From: Synaphobranchus kaupii
Taxonomy: Eukaryota; Chordata; Actinopteri; Anguilliformes; Synaphobranchidae
Assembly (NCBI GenBank): GCA_029718625.1
Contig: CM056376.1
Span: forward strand, 28,361,162-28,425,161
Reading direction: 5' to 3'
DNA: 64,000 nucleotides
In this document: piece after piece, positions 46,426-60,027 of the stretch
How positions within the stretch are numbered: position 1 is the first letter of the stretch
Layout of the letters: every line of letters begins with the position of its first letter
Program-made: the position numbers and the translations under genes
Notes under the pieces: generated by a model
What the model saw: the letters and a program-made list of their open reading frames with translations, nothing else
What the model was told of the DNA's origin: nothing
The model's database searches: none

Positions 46426-47561
46426 GTAGGTATCTCCCCTGTTCTTTATGAGCTGCCACAGGGGAAAAGAGGGAAGGAACCAAAATCACTTGAGCAGAGT
46501 TGGGTGTGACTCATTTTGAACACGGACTCATCCAATGTAAAAATTATGCACAGCTCAGCACTAGACTTCAAATGTGACAAATGCATGTACAGTGTATATG
46601 AACGGCGCCCTGCAGGCTTCCTGAGAGACATAATATTCCTTACAGTTTTAATATTGATCCAAACGTGCAAGCTTACAAAGTAGACACTGCAAATGCATGA
46701 TATATTTATGAGCTTGTGTGAAACTGAGATGGGATGTATGCTTTTCCCCATGTCTCTTACCTGGAACACTCAAACAACCCCCCCTCCCCCCCCCAACCCC
46801 CCACCCCCCACATATGGAAATTCCTGCAGACGTTTAAAAATAGAATTATTTTTATCTTAAGTTCTGCTGACTTGAATTTCTGCAGGAAATTGATTTTTGG
46901 ACCTTTTCCCCTCCTGCCCCCCCCCCCCGCCCCCCCCCCCCCCTTTCCTCCTGTCCCTACTATAGGTGCTGCAGTAAGGGAGATGTTTCCTACATACTGT
47001 CCTTTGTTATCATTGTGTTGAGGGCCAACTCAACCACTGACAGGAAGCAGGTGCTGAGCTCTGCATTTTAACTGTGTTTGACTCCTTTCTCTCTGCTCCC
47101 TTCTCTCTCCCTCTCTCTCTGCCCCCCTCTCTCACCCTCTCTCTCTGCCCCCCTTCTCTCTCTGCCCCCTTCTCTCTCTCTCACTCTATCTCCCCTCTCC
47201 CAGCTCTCTCTCTCCGCTTTCTATCTCTCCCTCTACCCTCTTTTCTCCGCACTGATAAAGTCTGGAGCTGTTGTCTGCTCTGATAGACTCGTGGATGAGA
47301 TTGTTATGGGTTATTAAAGATCTTTTGTATGGGGATGAAAGGACAGAAATAGAGAGCGGGAGCAATGGATAAAGTTAGAGCAGAGAGAGACAGCGAAAGT
47401 GAAGAGATGGAGGGAGAGTTAAGAAATGGAGAGAGATTGGAATGATGGATACAGACACCAGGACATATCATGGGTTGAGCATTTTGGATCTTTGTGTGTG
47501 TGTGTGTGTGTGTGTGCAAGCATGTCTGTGTGTCTGAGCCATAACCACGGCTGCAGACACA

Positions 47562-47602
<41 letters not shown>

Positions 47603-47827
47603 TCTGCATGCAAGTCTATTGTTAACGCATTTCCCCGGGGCTGAATAAACAGCGGAGCATAGCAGATCTGTGTGTGCGTGTGCTTTGTGAGTGTGTGTGT
47701 GTGCTTTGTGAGTGCGGTGTGTGTCCGTTATGCGCACACAAACACACGCACAGGCCCCTGTCTGTCCTGATCCTATAGGAAACTAGGACTCAATACATGC
47801 AAATAGATGAATTACGACTGGCTGTGC

Positions 47828-48045
47828 CATTATATTACAGTACATTACATTACTGGCATTTAGCAGTAGCCTTTCCAGAGTGACTTACACATTTTACTTT
47901 TGAATAGTAGTACATTTATACAGCAGGATAGATAAGGCACCTTGCTCAAGGCTACAACAGCAGTGTCCCTACCTGGGAATCAAACCGGCAACCTTTAGGT
48001 TAGAAGCCCAGTTCTCTAACCATACTGCCATACTATTATTTCTGA
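47828..48045. repeat. fish interspersed repeat
   Basis: tacattactggcatttagca at the start, then caccttgctcaaggctacaa and a gggaatcaaaccggcaacct block, a combination common in fish genomes. A diverged partner lies at 59600-59790. Confidence 0.65.
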
Positions 48046-48424
48046 AATCCCATCAGTATATCAATCAGTCATCAAATCCTGTCATAAACTAAATTCCAAC
48101 AGCAACTCCACTGCTTATAATTATTTTACATAAATTATGAAAAATCCAAGATGATCTGAAGCTAATCTGTGGAGAGAAATAAAGGTTTTGGTCCAAGCAT
48201 CAGGAGCACATATGATATTGTGACTCAGTGAAGTTACTAGCTAGCTGCTTGCTAGGCAAGTTAATCTTAACTATGTGGCTAGTTGAACAAGAGTTTAGGA
48301 AACTGGGGAAAAAAATAAATATTGTTTATTTCCAGTTTGTTTTCATCTGTACAGTTAATTAACAAAGGAGATCTTCCCCATGACACCACATATACTCAAG
48401 AATGAATAACCTAATAAAGGGTCA

Positions 48425-48860
48425 TACTGTGAAATGAGAACTTTGTGAGTGTATGTGTGTGCTTTGTGAGTGCGTGTGTGTGCTTTGTGTGTGTGTGTGT
48501 GTGCTTTGTGACCTGTGTATGTGTGCTTTGTGACTGAGTGTGTGTGCTTTGTGAGTGCGTGTGTGTGCTTTGTGAGTGTGTGCGTGTGCTTTGTGAGTGT
48601 GTGCGTGTGCTTTGTGAGTGCGTGTGTGTGCTTTGTGAGTGTGCGCCTGTGCTTTGTGAGTGTGTGGTGTGGTGCTTTGTGAGTGTGTACGTGTGCTTTG
48701 TGACTGTATGTGTGTGCTTTGTGAGTGTGTCCGTGTGCTTTGTGACTGTGTGTGTGTGTGCGTGTGCTTTGTGACTGTGTGTGTGTGCTTTGTGAGTGTG
48801 TGCGTGTGCTTTGTGGTGACTGTGTGCATGTGCTTTGTGACTGTGTGTGTCTGTTACGCG
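48425..48860. repeat. 21-bp minisatellite
   Basis: About 20 copies of tgtgctttgtgagtgtgtgcg. The period is 7 codons, so it reads open in several frames as low-complexity peptide. Confidence 0.95.
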
Positions 48861-48889
48861 CATGTGTTTGTTAATAAATATTTTTTACG

Positions 48890-49130
48890 CTAGTCTTCAG
48901 TGTAAAAAAAATGTTTTTATTAATGCTCACATAAGCATTAATAACACATGTGTAAAAAAATATTTATTAACGCTCACATAAGCATTAATAACAAATGAGT
49001 AAAAAATATGTATTAATGCTCACATAAGCATTAATAACAAATGTGTAAAAAATATATATTAATGCTCACATAAGCATTAATAACAAATGTGTAAAAAATA
49101 TATATTAATGCTCACATAAGCATTAATAAC
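48890..49130. repeat. 46-bp AT-rich tandem repeat with hairpin arms
   Basis: cacataagcattaat starts at 48928, 48975, 49021, 49067 and 49113. Each unit carries attaatgct and agcattaat as inverted arms. Confidence 0.94.
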
Positions 49131-49262
49131 AAATGTTTATGCATATTCAGCATAATTTGTGCCACTATGACAGTTCTCTAAATTTGAAGTGTTAGTAGAA
49201 ATAGTTCTAGAACAATATTTTATGACGCATAACAGTTTTACTTCTTGTTTGTGTTTTCTTTA

Positions 49263-49762
49263 NNNNNNNNNNNNNNNNNNNNNNNNNNNNNNNNNNNNNN
49301 NNNNNNNNNNNNNNNNNNNNNNNNNNNNNNNNNNNNNNNNNNNNNNNNNNNNNNNNNNNNNNNNNNNNNNNNNNNNNNNNNNNNNNNNNNNNNNNNNNNN
49401 NNNNNNNNNNNNNNNNNNNNNNNNNNNNNNNNNNNNNNNNNNNNNNNNNNNNNNNNNNNNNNNNNNNNNNNNNNNNNNNNNNNNNNNNNNNNNNNNNNNN
49501 NNNNNNNNNNNNNNNNNNNNNNNNNNNNNNNNNNNNNNNNNNNNNNNNNNNNNNNNNNNNNNNNNNNNNNNNNNNNNNNNNNNNNNNNNNNNNNNNNNNN
49601 NNNNNNNNNNNNNNNNNNNNNNNNNNNNNNNNNNNNNNNNNNNNNNNNNNNNNNNNNNNNNNNNNNNNNNNNNNNNNNNNNNNNNNNNNNNNNNNNNNNN
49701 NNNNNNNNNNNNNNNNNNNNNNNNNNNNNNNNNNNNNNNNNNNNNNNNNNNNNNNNNNNNNN
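49263..49762. other. assembly gap (500 N)
   Basis: Exactly 500 N, probably a placeholder of unknown true length. Confidence 0.99.
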
Positions 49763-50689
49763 TGAACCACGTAATGCCCACAGAAACATTGGCCCCAATT
49801 ATTATGTACAAAGTGGTGAAGCGTTCATTTCCATGTAAACACCAACATTACAGAACAGTTCACCTCAAAAGATAAGAGAAGCTTCATCCATCCCTAATTT
49901 ATGTCTCAGTTCAAAACCCCCTTGCTTAAGACTGCTTTCATTGAATAATTGATTTGATCTTTTTCTGTTTTTGTTATTTTTGTTCACTTTTTATCATTAG
50001 CTTCTTTAGGCCTATTGTTTCCTTTATGTGGGATGGTGCCTCCCCACTGCCTTTGGGAAGCACTTCCTGGTGGTGAATTACTAGTCGTTTTTCCTCTCTT
50101 GCAGAGTCATGAAAATGCAGAAGGCTCAAGTCCTTCTTCGTGGCTGCGGTTGGATCCTAAATATATGCTTTCTTCCTGTCATTCCCTTCCCTTGCTTCAA
50201 GGGGGGAATCCCCAAAATGCCAGGATGAAATATGGCAGCCACACCAAGTGGGATTTAAGAAAGGGGAGGGTGAAATTTAAGAAAGGGGAGGGTGAAATTA
50301 TATTAGCGGCCCAAAGGACCACTACCTTCGCCATTAGAGCCGGCTCCACCCAATAAGCAGCATAAATGGCTGCTTAGGGCCCCAGGGGGCCCCCTAATTA
50401 TTCTAAAATAAATCTATTATTTGGGGGGGTGGAGGGACCCTCAAATCAAATCCTGCTCAGGGGGGCCTCAAGGTTTTACCTGTCACAAATTTCAAGTGCA
50501 CAGAAAATATGAATACCTGCCTTTTGGTGGAACGTACGTTGCCATAGGAACGGCTCTCAGAAAGGCACATGGTAGGGGCAGGTGATTCCCTTCCTGGAGG
50601 CAGGGGGGTATATGTAGGATTATTGTTACCCCTGGCTCAATTAGCTAATTAACCTGATACACTAGCGCTAGTTCAACAATAGATTAGAC

Positions 50690-50780
50690 CAGGGTTTTTC
50701 AACCTTTTCTGATCCAGGGACCCCACCCAGACAAGGCATCCAGGTGACCCCATCATGAGTTAAAAAGGGTTATGTTTAAA
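50690..50780. mobile_element. single hAT-type end
   Basis: cagggtttttcaaccttttc, then ccagggacccca, resembles a hAT terminus. The partner end was not found. Confidence 0.4.
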
Positions 50781-51077
50781 AAAATAAAATTAAAAAAAGT
50801 ACACATTTTATTAATTGTATGTTTGCTAGATTTTCATTTGTTTTTCCTGATGAAAATGTGCGGAACTCTGTATTGTACGTGGCTTCGGATAAAAGCATCT
50901 GCCAAACGAATGTAATGTAAAGTAACGAAAGGTTAGCAGTGTCTTCCATTCCTCTCCTGACCACAAACACACGTCCCCTGGTAAAATTCACATAGTCATG
51001 TGCCTATTGAACACCCAAGATTGCAAATAATGTATTCAAATTCTGATAAAGGCATGTCTTAAAACAATAATAATATA

Positions 51078-52064
51078 CAGTTGAAGTCATTAAAACTCAT
51101 TTTTAACCACTCCACTGATTTCATTTTAGAAAACTATAGTGTTGGCAAGTCAGTTAGGACATTTACTTTGTGCATGACACAAGTAATTTTTCCAACAATT
51201 GTTTACAGACATATTATTTCACTTGTAATTCACTATATCACAATTCCAGTAGGTCAGAAGTTTACATACACTAAGTTGACTGTGCCTTCAAATTTTTAAT
51301 ATTTTTAATATAAATGCCTGTAAGTCATCAAGGGTCAAACGAGCGTCAAACCATCACTCTGCTATGAGATATGCAGTAGATATGGATGATCACTTTAGTA
51401 CATGATTCGTGACAACTCAGAAGTTTAGATACACTAAGTTGACTGTGCCTTCAAATTTTTTATATTTGGTCTCATATCCATTTTCGGGCATCAAAAAATA
51501 TTGGGCAGTTTAACATAATGTAGAATAAAGTAATCATTTTTAATATTTGGTCGCATATCCTTTGCATGCCATGACTTCCTGATGCCTGTGACCCAACAAC
51601 ATCAAAAGACTCTTGATATCTTATTTTCTGGTACTCTTACAAGTGATATTATAACTTCTCTGCATTTGAATGGCTCTAAGTCATCAAGGGTCTGACGTAT
51701 CAACAAGCGTTAAATCATCACTCTGCTGCCAGAAATACAGTAGATATGGATGGATAACTTGAAGGGTTTCTTCTCCTGACTTATTTTTCCGTGGAGTTCA
51801 ATAGGAAACTTTGTCAGGAGAAACAACCCTTAAAGTGATCCATCCATACCTACTGCATATCTGGCAGCAGAGTGATGGTTTGAGGCTCGTTTGATACCTC
51901 AGACCCTTGATGACTTACAGTCATTTTACCAATCATGTATTCCATACTATTCCAGCATAATTTACAGCTAAATCTAGTCCCACTCCCCAATTCCCATAGA
52001 GATCCATTCAAATGCAGTTTTAATGACTTCAACCTAAGTGTATGTAAACTTCCGACTTCAACTG
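51078..52064. mobile_element. 987-bp palindromic Tc1/mariner-like MITE
   Basis: Flanked by TA on both sides. The left end cagttgaagtcattaaaac and right end (ttaatgacttcaacctaagt, then cttccgacttcaactg) are inverted repeats. The interior folds back on itself: the segment tgctgccag...ggatgg with aagggtt...ctcctgac recurs in reverse order and orientation at 51722-51880. No transposase ORF. An internal insertion or rearrangement is present at 51400-51540. Confidence 0.88.
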
Positions 52065-53160
52065 TATTTATATATACTGTTGCACTCAAAATTATTCAAC
52101 CCCCTTCACTTTTTGCACATTTTATTGTGTTGTAGATTTTATTTTAAATGGATAAAATTGCCATTTTTGCCCATCAATCTACACTCAATAACCCATAATG
52201 ACAAAGTGAAAACATGTTTTTAGAAATTTTTGCAAATGTATTAAAAATTAAAAACTGAAATCTCATGTGCATAAGAATTCAAACCCTTGGCTTTAATGTA
52301 TTTTTAAAGTATCATATTTCATATTTGGTCGCATATCCTTTGCATACTGTTACCTCCTGAAGTCTGTGACCCATCAACATCAAAAGACTCTCGATATCTT
52401 ATTTTCAGGTATTGTTACAAGCGATACTATAACTTCTCTGCATTTGAATGGATCTCTATGGGAATTGGGGGGTGAGACTAGATTCAGCTGTAACTTATGC
52501 TGGTGCAGTATGGAACACATCAAGGGTCTAAGATATCAAACGAGCCCCAAATCATCACTCTACGACCAGATATGGAGTAGATATGGATAGATCACTTTAA
52601 GGGTTTCTTCTCCTGACTTTTTTCCCCATAGAGTTCTACAGTGGGGACCAAAAGTTTGAGGGCAGTGACACAATTTTTGTTGTTTTGGCTCTGTATTCCA
52701 GAACATTGGATTTGAAATGGAACAGTGACTATGAGGTTAAAGTGCAGACTTTCAGCTTTAATTTGAGGGTACATATCGGGTGAACCGTGTAGCAATTGTA
52801 ACCCTTTTTATACATAGTCCCCCCATTTTAGGGAATGAAAAGTAATTGGAAAAATTTACATAAACTTAAATAAAGTCCTCATATTTAATATTTGGTTACA
52901 TATCCTTTGCATGCCATTTATCTTATTTTCTGATACTCCTACAAGAGTTACTGTAATCTCTCTGCATTTCAATGGATCTCTATGGGAATTGGGGGGGGGG
53001 GGGTTTAGATTAAGCTGTTAATTATGCTGGAACAGTATGGATCACATGGTTGGCTAAATGCCTGTAAGTCATCAAGGGTCTGCGGTATCAAACCATCACT
53101 GCTATGAGATATGCAGTAGATATGGATGATCACTTTAGTACATGATTCGTGACAACTCTG
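52065..53160. mobile_element. mosaic of Tc1/mariner-derived fragments
   Basis: Contains a second family end (cccataatgacaaagtgaaa, 52070-52290), two more partial copies of the 51078 interior (52320-52620 and 52880-53150) and a third family end (cagtggggaccaaaagtttg, 52632-52810). Confidence 0.8.
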
Positions 53161-55680
53161 CTGAATACGGAGTTTCGAAGTGTCACTATTGTCCCGTTGC
53201 AAGTCCATTTAATAAGCAACCCCCTACCCAGCCTCGCCTGCAACTATACCTACCCAATGCGTAGAGTAGAGACAATAGCGTCTATGTGTGTTCATAAATA
53301 TATTTTGGTTATTATATTTGTATTACGTTTGATTAGTTTCTGATTATTATATTTATTCTAATTATCATATAAAATTTGTATTCCATCTTAGCAACAGATA
53401 AATCCAACAATAGATAAATCCAACAATAAATCCAACAATAGACAAAGATAAATCCAACAATAGACAAACCCAAGATCGTATGCCAAAAAACTGTGAAAAG
53501 CCCTGCTCACTCAAATGCAAAATAAACATGTGAACTTGTGTAATTAACTCATTCGTCATTCTACTATCAATATCTGCTACTAAATATGAAATAAATATCC
53601 AATCCTACCATTGGTTTTACGCATAGAGATGTCCCTTTCAAAATTCAATGGTCATTTATGGTCTGGGACAATCTGTGAGAAATAAACAACACTATATAAT
53701 GCTATTAAACTATCTGAAACGTCGATGCGTAACACCCCCCACAATCTGCAAACCTGTCTCATTCATTTCAGTTCATTCTGGTTTCATTGACGATTCTTTT
53801 ATCCAATTTAGGACATTATAGACTTAATAACAGTGTTTGCAATATCTTATTGAATTCTTTGAACAAAATTACAGCTGGGCATAACAGAATTTCTAGTTTT
53901 ATCAGTTTAGTTTTACGCAAACAACTTAGAATGTGCAATCGCTCGCCGAGGCATAATAGTTTTTACTAATTTTCTAACTTGTCAGCAAGGCAAGAGAAAA
54001 TCCTCACCTGCTTACATGGATTTTGGGAGTGGGTCAGAACAGAAGATACCATAGTTACCAAGATACCATGATACATTTTGAATGCATTTCACATACTGTT
54101 GTGTAAGTGTTCATAGATCGCTCAGTCAAGTTTTATGTTTGATTTACCCTGAAGCTAGAACATTTTCATGATGGTGGAATATTGAAATCGTACCTTACCG
54201 TACATAACACTGTATGGCGTAATATCTCCCTCGGCAATACTTGTCACTCAGGGAATGGAAAATACTCATTCAAATTTACTGTGCATATGTGCTAGATGAA
54301 AATTTTCCTTGGAGTGAATATGAATGTGTATATGCTTTATAATGGACACAAAATATTTTATTCATTTTATGACAGGTTTTGCATAGGTGTTTAGACCCAT
54401 AGATATTTATCCCCCTATACTGATGGAAAGATAGTAAACCCCACTTGGAAATGATGGAAAATTATTATTAGCCAAAACAGTTGATTTGTAGTTAAATATA
54501 TCATTATCTTATGATTTACAGCAGTGCACAATTTAGCCATTTTGGATACATTTGGAGACGCTAAGGGACAGCCGGGTACACTGCCTATATTTTGTATCAT
54601 AGATCTGTAGTAGTTCTGCATATCATCATCAGGTTTTGCACACTTGTGGACACAGAGATGTATAGTTTCACCTGTTTCACATATGTAGCTCTCAGTATTT
54701 CATTGCAAACTAAAGAAAAACCTTTTTTTTTTTGTAGTTTTTCCCCAAGATTTCTTTGCATTTGTAGCACTTTGTAGCACTTTTTCAAATTATGAAAATA
54801 AACTAATCTAAGTTAGTATTGTAAATGGTACAACGGTCTTGTTTGATAGTTATATAGCCTTAAATAGAATAGAATAAATAGGTGACAATTGACCAAATTT
54901 GGCATCTGTGCAGAGGGGTTAATATGTTTTCATATAATTATTAATTGACAATCTACAACTACAGTGTAATAACAGCAAGGGGGTGCAATCAACATTAAGG
55001 GTTGCATTGTAATGAAATAGGGCCAATTCAAATGACAGGGTGGGTGTTGTGAAGACGTTATTGCCTCCCACACTCCAGCTGAAGGCGGCCCTCACAGAAA
55101 GCGCTGCCAAACCGGTGGCGGGTGTTTTTCCTGCTCAACCACAGAAAAAACCTATCAACCTCGAAATGTCAGTCAAACGAGAGGAATAGGCTCAATAACC
55201 CCCCCGTGTCGTCTCACGCCTTCCCACCATGCCTCAGGCCTGCTCTCCCGGGGGGGGGGGCACAATGTTCACACCCCCTTCTCGTCATAGTAATGACATC
55301 ATCCGTACACTGCAATGCTGTCAAACCACAGTGACATAAAATTCAAGGAGGCCAGTAGGACAGGGCATGGTGCAGCAGTTCAACAGTCATGTCCGTTAAT
55401 GACAGAAATATGGAGAAATGAATGAGTAAGTAAAGGAAGTGATAATAATTAAATGAAAAATGAGTCATTATAACAAGTGTGATAATACAAATAACAAATA
55501 TTCTAAACAAATTGCAATTTTATCCAATGATAGAAAATGATGTGCTAGAACACCTTTTCTTAAATTTTAAATCCGCTTTCACAAATGCTGAATGGAAAAT
55601 ATAGAAGGAAAATAATTTTAGTTTTCTATCCTAGACTATGCTATGGATCTCAAATAAAAAAAATAAAAAAGAATCAGACA
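53161..55680. other. AT-rich intergenic DNA, nothing recognised
   Basis: Only a short aatccaacaatagata tandem repeat at 53397-53470 stands out. No exon or RNA gene was seen. Confidence 0.5.
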
Positions 55681-57114
55681 CAGATTGAACTGTTCACATT
55701 TATTCCACAGTCCCAAACAATGACATACATTTAACCCTTTAACATGTAAGATCGCAAATATGTGATTAGAATGTTCTTAACTGAACATTCTAACAGCAAT
55801 TAAATTCACTACTGGTAAATGAAAGCAATGGAGTTCTAGAACACTGACTTTTGGAATGAATTTTGGAATGGAGGAGGAGGAGTTGGAGGATAGGGGGGGG
55901 GGGGGGGGTGTACCCACTGGTTGTAGGGAAGGAGGGGGTGTGAAATCTGGCATGCGCAGGAGAAACGGCGGCACCTGGTCCTCGTTCTGTGGGCTGGGAG
56001 GAGGACGGACTAACAGGAAACACGCTGGGGCTAGTTTGTATTCCCCCCTGCACCTCAGTGTTTGTACTGGGCCATTCGGGAGCCAGAGACCAGGCACTTA
56101 CTGGATGTCAATCCCCTGTCACAGTACAGCGGTTCCACTGGCCGTCTCACTGTACTAAGCTTTGAAGAGGACCATCTATCAGACTCCCTGTGACCAAGCT
56201 TATCAGTTAGCCAATGAGAGGGAAGGTGTCCGCTGCTGTTTGTTCAATACACATTTATTTGTGTAATGATATTTATCATATAAGGCGTAATTACTTCAAA
56301 CAACAATGTGTTTAGGATTTCGTTTTTTTTGTTAGCAACCATTTAGAAACATTTGCCTGATCAAATGCACATGGCATATTTACTGCATGCATGTTTATAA
56401 ATATAAATACATCAAGCAAAATACATCTTCAAAATGGGGGGAAAAGATTTTTCTACCCTATTTATTTTTTTATTGTATTTTTATACATGAGAGACTTTAT
56501 CCTTGAGCTACTGGTTTTAAATAACTGGATAAGCCTGGTAAGAACTGAAGTGATTTATAGTTTAATGTTCCTCAATGAGATGGGACAGGACTGGATTTAT
56601 CAATGATTTGTCACTGACAAAATGCAGAGCAAATATTTGCTTAGTCCTTTGGATGTGTACTGTGATTCAAGCTATTTTACAGTCTTGGCACCAGACCTGG
56701 GTAAAATAATTATTAGAAATACTTTAACCCTTTTGACAACAGTAAATTTCCTGCCTAATACCAACAAATTTAAAAGAAAAAATGGCATTGCAGAGTCTTG
56801 TGTTTTGATATGGCTAGGGTTAGAGTTACAGCTGGTATTACAGTTAGGAATATGAGTAGAGAGCTGGTGTTAGGGTTAGTGCTCAGGTTAAACTTTCTAT
56901 TTGGATGATCAAATCATTTTTTTACTTTATGGAGGTAAGATTTTAATAATGAGATTTTTTTAAGGAAATTATTGTGAAGAAGATAATTTTGGGGAAGGAG
57001 CACGAGGAGTCCCTCTTTCCTACCACCAACCGACGAGGTTGTGTAGCAGTGAATTCTCAAGCGATTGCTACACAGGGACTTGAATTGTTCTAGGGTGCAA
57101 ATGTCCGAAAATGG

Positions 57115-57305
57115 GGGGGACTATGTACAAAAGGTTCTATAATTTCTAAACTGTTCATCCAATATGGATGACAATACCCTCAAATTAAAGCTGACAGTCT
57201 GCACTTCAACCGCATTGTATCTTTTCAAACTCAAAGTGCTAGAGTACAGAGTACCAAAATAACAAAATGTTTCACTGTCCAATGAATTATGGTGCTCACT
57301 GTACC
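57115..57305. mobile_element. Tc1/mariner-like end fragment
   Basis: The complement of the 52632-52810 family: ataccctcaaattaaagctg, agtctgcacttcaacc and a terminal ggtgctcactgta. Confidence 0.7.
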
Positions 57306-57996
57306 TCCAAATGGTGAAAACTGTGGTTACCGTCAGTATGTGAAAGGGGAGGGAGTAATTATATTCCTTCACTCCCTCGTTATTATTTCCCTTCCACCAA
57401 GAGTATAAAATGCAAGCTTCCAGCAAGAAGGGAATCCCACAATGCAATGCTCCACACGGAAAAAGTGTGCGGTCACATTTGAACTCTATGGGGTAGCACT
57501 TCCTATATCTGCGAGGGCAGTTCAGTTCCATTTTGGTTTGTTTCTCGTCTATCCTCCTTTGCAGAGCACCTGTTAAGTTTGCTTGCTGCACGTTAAAATT
57601 ACATCACAAGATAGCTCCCTCGAGGGAAGAGAGCAAGGGAAGGGAATGTGTTAAATTGGATCCGAATGCAGCCCGGGTGTCCACCATATTGTTATCATTT
57701 TGATTAATCCGAAAACATTGCTACAATGCTAATCCTTCTACAAAACATTGATGGATGCGCACAAAATTTGGTAAGTTGCATCTGTAGATTTACCCACATA
57801 AAGGACTTACTTGTTGTGGTGTTGTCAAAGGATGGCCAAATGATTGGCCAATGAACTGGCATGTGGATGTGGCTTATCGCATGAATGCTTGTGACTAAGA
57901 TGGCTTCATCAAGTATCACACAACATTGTAGATGTTTGCTCATGTGACTGTATCTTACAATGCTGTGCACTTTTTCAGCCCATGGTGGCACTAGAG

Positions 57997-58748
57997 CAGG
58001 GGTTCCCAAACCGGTCCTGGGGGACCCCTGTGTATGCTGGTTTTCGTTGCAACCACAGTTGCAATCCCAGAATTTTAACAAGCTGTTAATTTTTCTTAAT
58101 TAGGTGCTTGTTATGTTTGGAGGAATTATTCACCCTCTTAAGCCACATTATATCAGAAATAGCTATGGATGCCATGTAGAATAAACACCCCATGTTCACA
58201 TTGTGCTTATTGTGCTATATTATTTTAAAAAGATAAGAAAATTATTTAACAGATCCATTTAAAGACTGATTTGAATCAATAGGCTCCTAATTGGTGAAAG
58301 TTGGACACATGGCCACTAAAACTAATCATTTGGTAGATAATGAAGAATTCAAACACAAAGCAAATGATAACAAGCCAAACCTGCATTGTGTTAATAAGCT
58401 TAAAGAAAAAATTGAGTTAAACACATGTGTTCAACAACCTAATTAGGAGCCTATTGATTCACTTCACTCTTTAATTTGAGTGAAAATACATTATTTTGTA
58501 ACCTCTTTTTATGTAATTGTTGCAATATAGCACAATAAGCACAACGTGAACATGGGGAGTTTGTTCTACATGGCATGCATAGCTATTTCTGACATAATGT
58601 GTCTTAAGAGGGCGAATAATTCCTCCAAACATGAAAAGCACCTAATTAAGAAAAATTAACAGCTTGTTAAAATTCTGGGATTGCAACTGTGGTTGCAACA
58701 AAAACCAGCATACACAGGGGTCCCCCAGGACCGGTTTGGGAACCCCTG
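57997..58748. mobile_element. 752-bp non-autonomous hAT transposon
   Basis: Ends caggggttcccaaaccggtc and its complement. A perfect 8-bp target duplication cactagag lies at 57989-57996 and 58749-58756. The inverted similarity extends far inwards (aattttaacaagctgttaat on both sides). Same family as 15210-15918. Confidence 0.95.
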
Positions 58749-59599
58749 CACTAGAGAGCTCCTATCATTGAGAAGATTTGTTAAAAATCAACATATAGTG
58801 GTGCACGAAAATAGAAGAACACATGATCACTCCAAGATTCACATACAGTCTCGCTTCAGCTAAGGCAAGGTAGCACCAGATTAATAAAAAACACTAGAAT
58901 TCGCTGCTGCATACATATTTCTCTAATGTAGTGTTCCAACCTATCAAAACGAAGATATGAACCACAGAACAGGTGTCTGGACCCCAGAAACTGCTGCTAA
59001 CTGAAATAAATTGATTTGGGAGAGGGGGGGGGGGGGGGGTGTAGGAAGTTTTTACTCCACTTTAACAACCTCCACCCCACCCCCCTTCCTTGCCTGCCCA
59101 CAGCACACAGTAGCCTCTCGGCGTCTTGTCGTTATCTCTCCCCGCCCCCTAATTCCCACACCATTCACCCCCAGGTACAGACCTTGCCTCCCGCAGTCAG
59201 TTTCACTTCCTGACCCCCCCCTCCCTAAAAAGAAAACAGCAGCTCCCCTCCCTTCCAAACCCCAATCCTTCCCCCTTCTGTGTGCGTCATCCAGAGGATG
59301 CGACTTGGATCATCTGCACACTGCTCCAATGGACCAGATCTCCCTTTCCCGGATAATCGCCGTTACGGCAGCTTTTGTGACGCCACTGGCTACACTACGC
59401 CCCTGTCGGCGAGATGCGGAATGTGGAAATGGGTGGTAAAATAGCTGTTAGCAGGCAGCTGGTACACAGAGGCCGTAAAAACCTGCTCTGCGCTTCCCTG
59501 GGGTTCGCCGGCCAGGCTACCGCTAAAAAGGAGGTACACCACCTCCCAGGCCTCCATTGAGCGCAAGACCAGACGGTCGGGGTCAGAGGTCATGTATGC

Positions 59600-59790
59600 G
59601 CATTCACGTTTAGCAGATGCTCTTATCCAGAGTGACTGGGCAGCTTACATTTGTACATCCAGTCCATGTATACAGCTGGATAATTACTGAAGCAACGAGA
59701 CTGAAGCGCCTTTGCTTAAGGGTACTGTAGTGCCCCACCTGCAACCTCTAAGTTGTCAACCCAGTCCTCTAACTGCTAATGTATTGCATC
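59600..59790. repeat. fish interspersed repeat
   Basis: ttagcagatgctcttatcca plus cctttgcttaagggtactgt, diverged relative of 47828-48045. Confidence 0.55.
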
Positions 59791-60027
59791 AAAGAACACT
59801 AATTCATTGAACTGAAACTATGTAAGTTTCAAAAGGGGTTTTACATGGCGCTGGTGTAAATACAAGGATAGACAATGCCTTGTATATTTCAAAAGACGTT
59901 TCCAAGCTGTGGAAATAAAGGAATACCTTTTTTTTTAAGGGATTAAACACAGATTTCTCTCCAGATTTAGGCTGAGATCTGAAACAACACAAGTGCCCAA
60001 CACTTTCAGATCAATAGAATATGAAGC

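Noticed and set aside
48411..48893. Histidine/threonine/serine or cysteine/valine-rich open frames
   Set aside because: Product of the 21-bp GT-rich repeat.
49189..49875. Open frames spanning the N gap
   Set aside because: They consist of unknown residues; artefact of N being read through.
50015..50356. 113-codon plus-strand open frame
   Set aside because: Contains a duplicated short segment (gggtgaaatt...) and repeat-like flanks; probably a transposon remnant, family uncertain.
55777..56158. Proline-rich open frames on both strands
   Set aside because: Driven by a G/C run; no conserved motif, and part overlaps an interspersed repeat.
59011..59439. 142-codon plus-strand open frame
   Set aside because: Low-complexity Pro/Ser-rich translation of C-rich DNA with a poly-G start; no family recognised.
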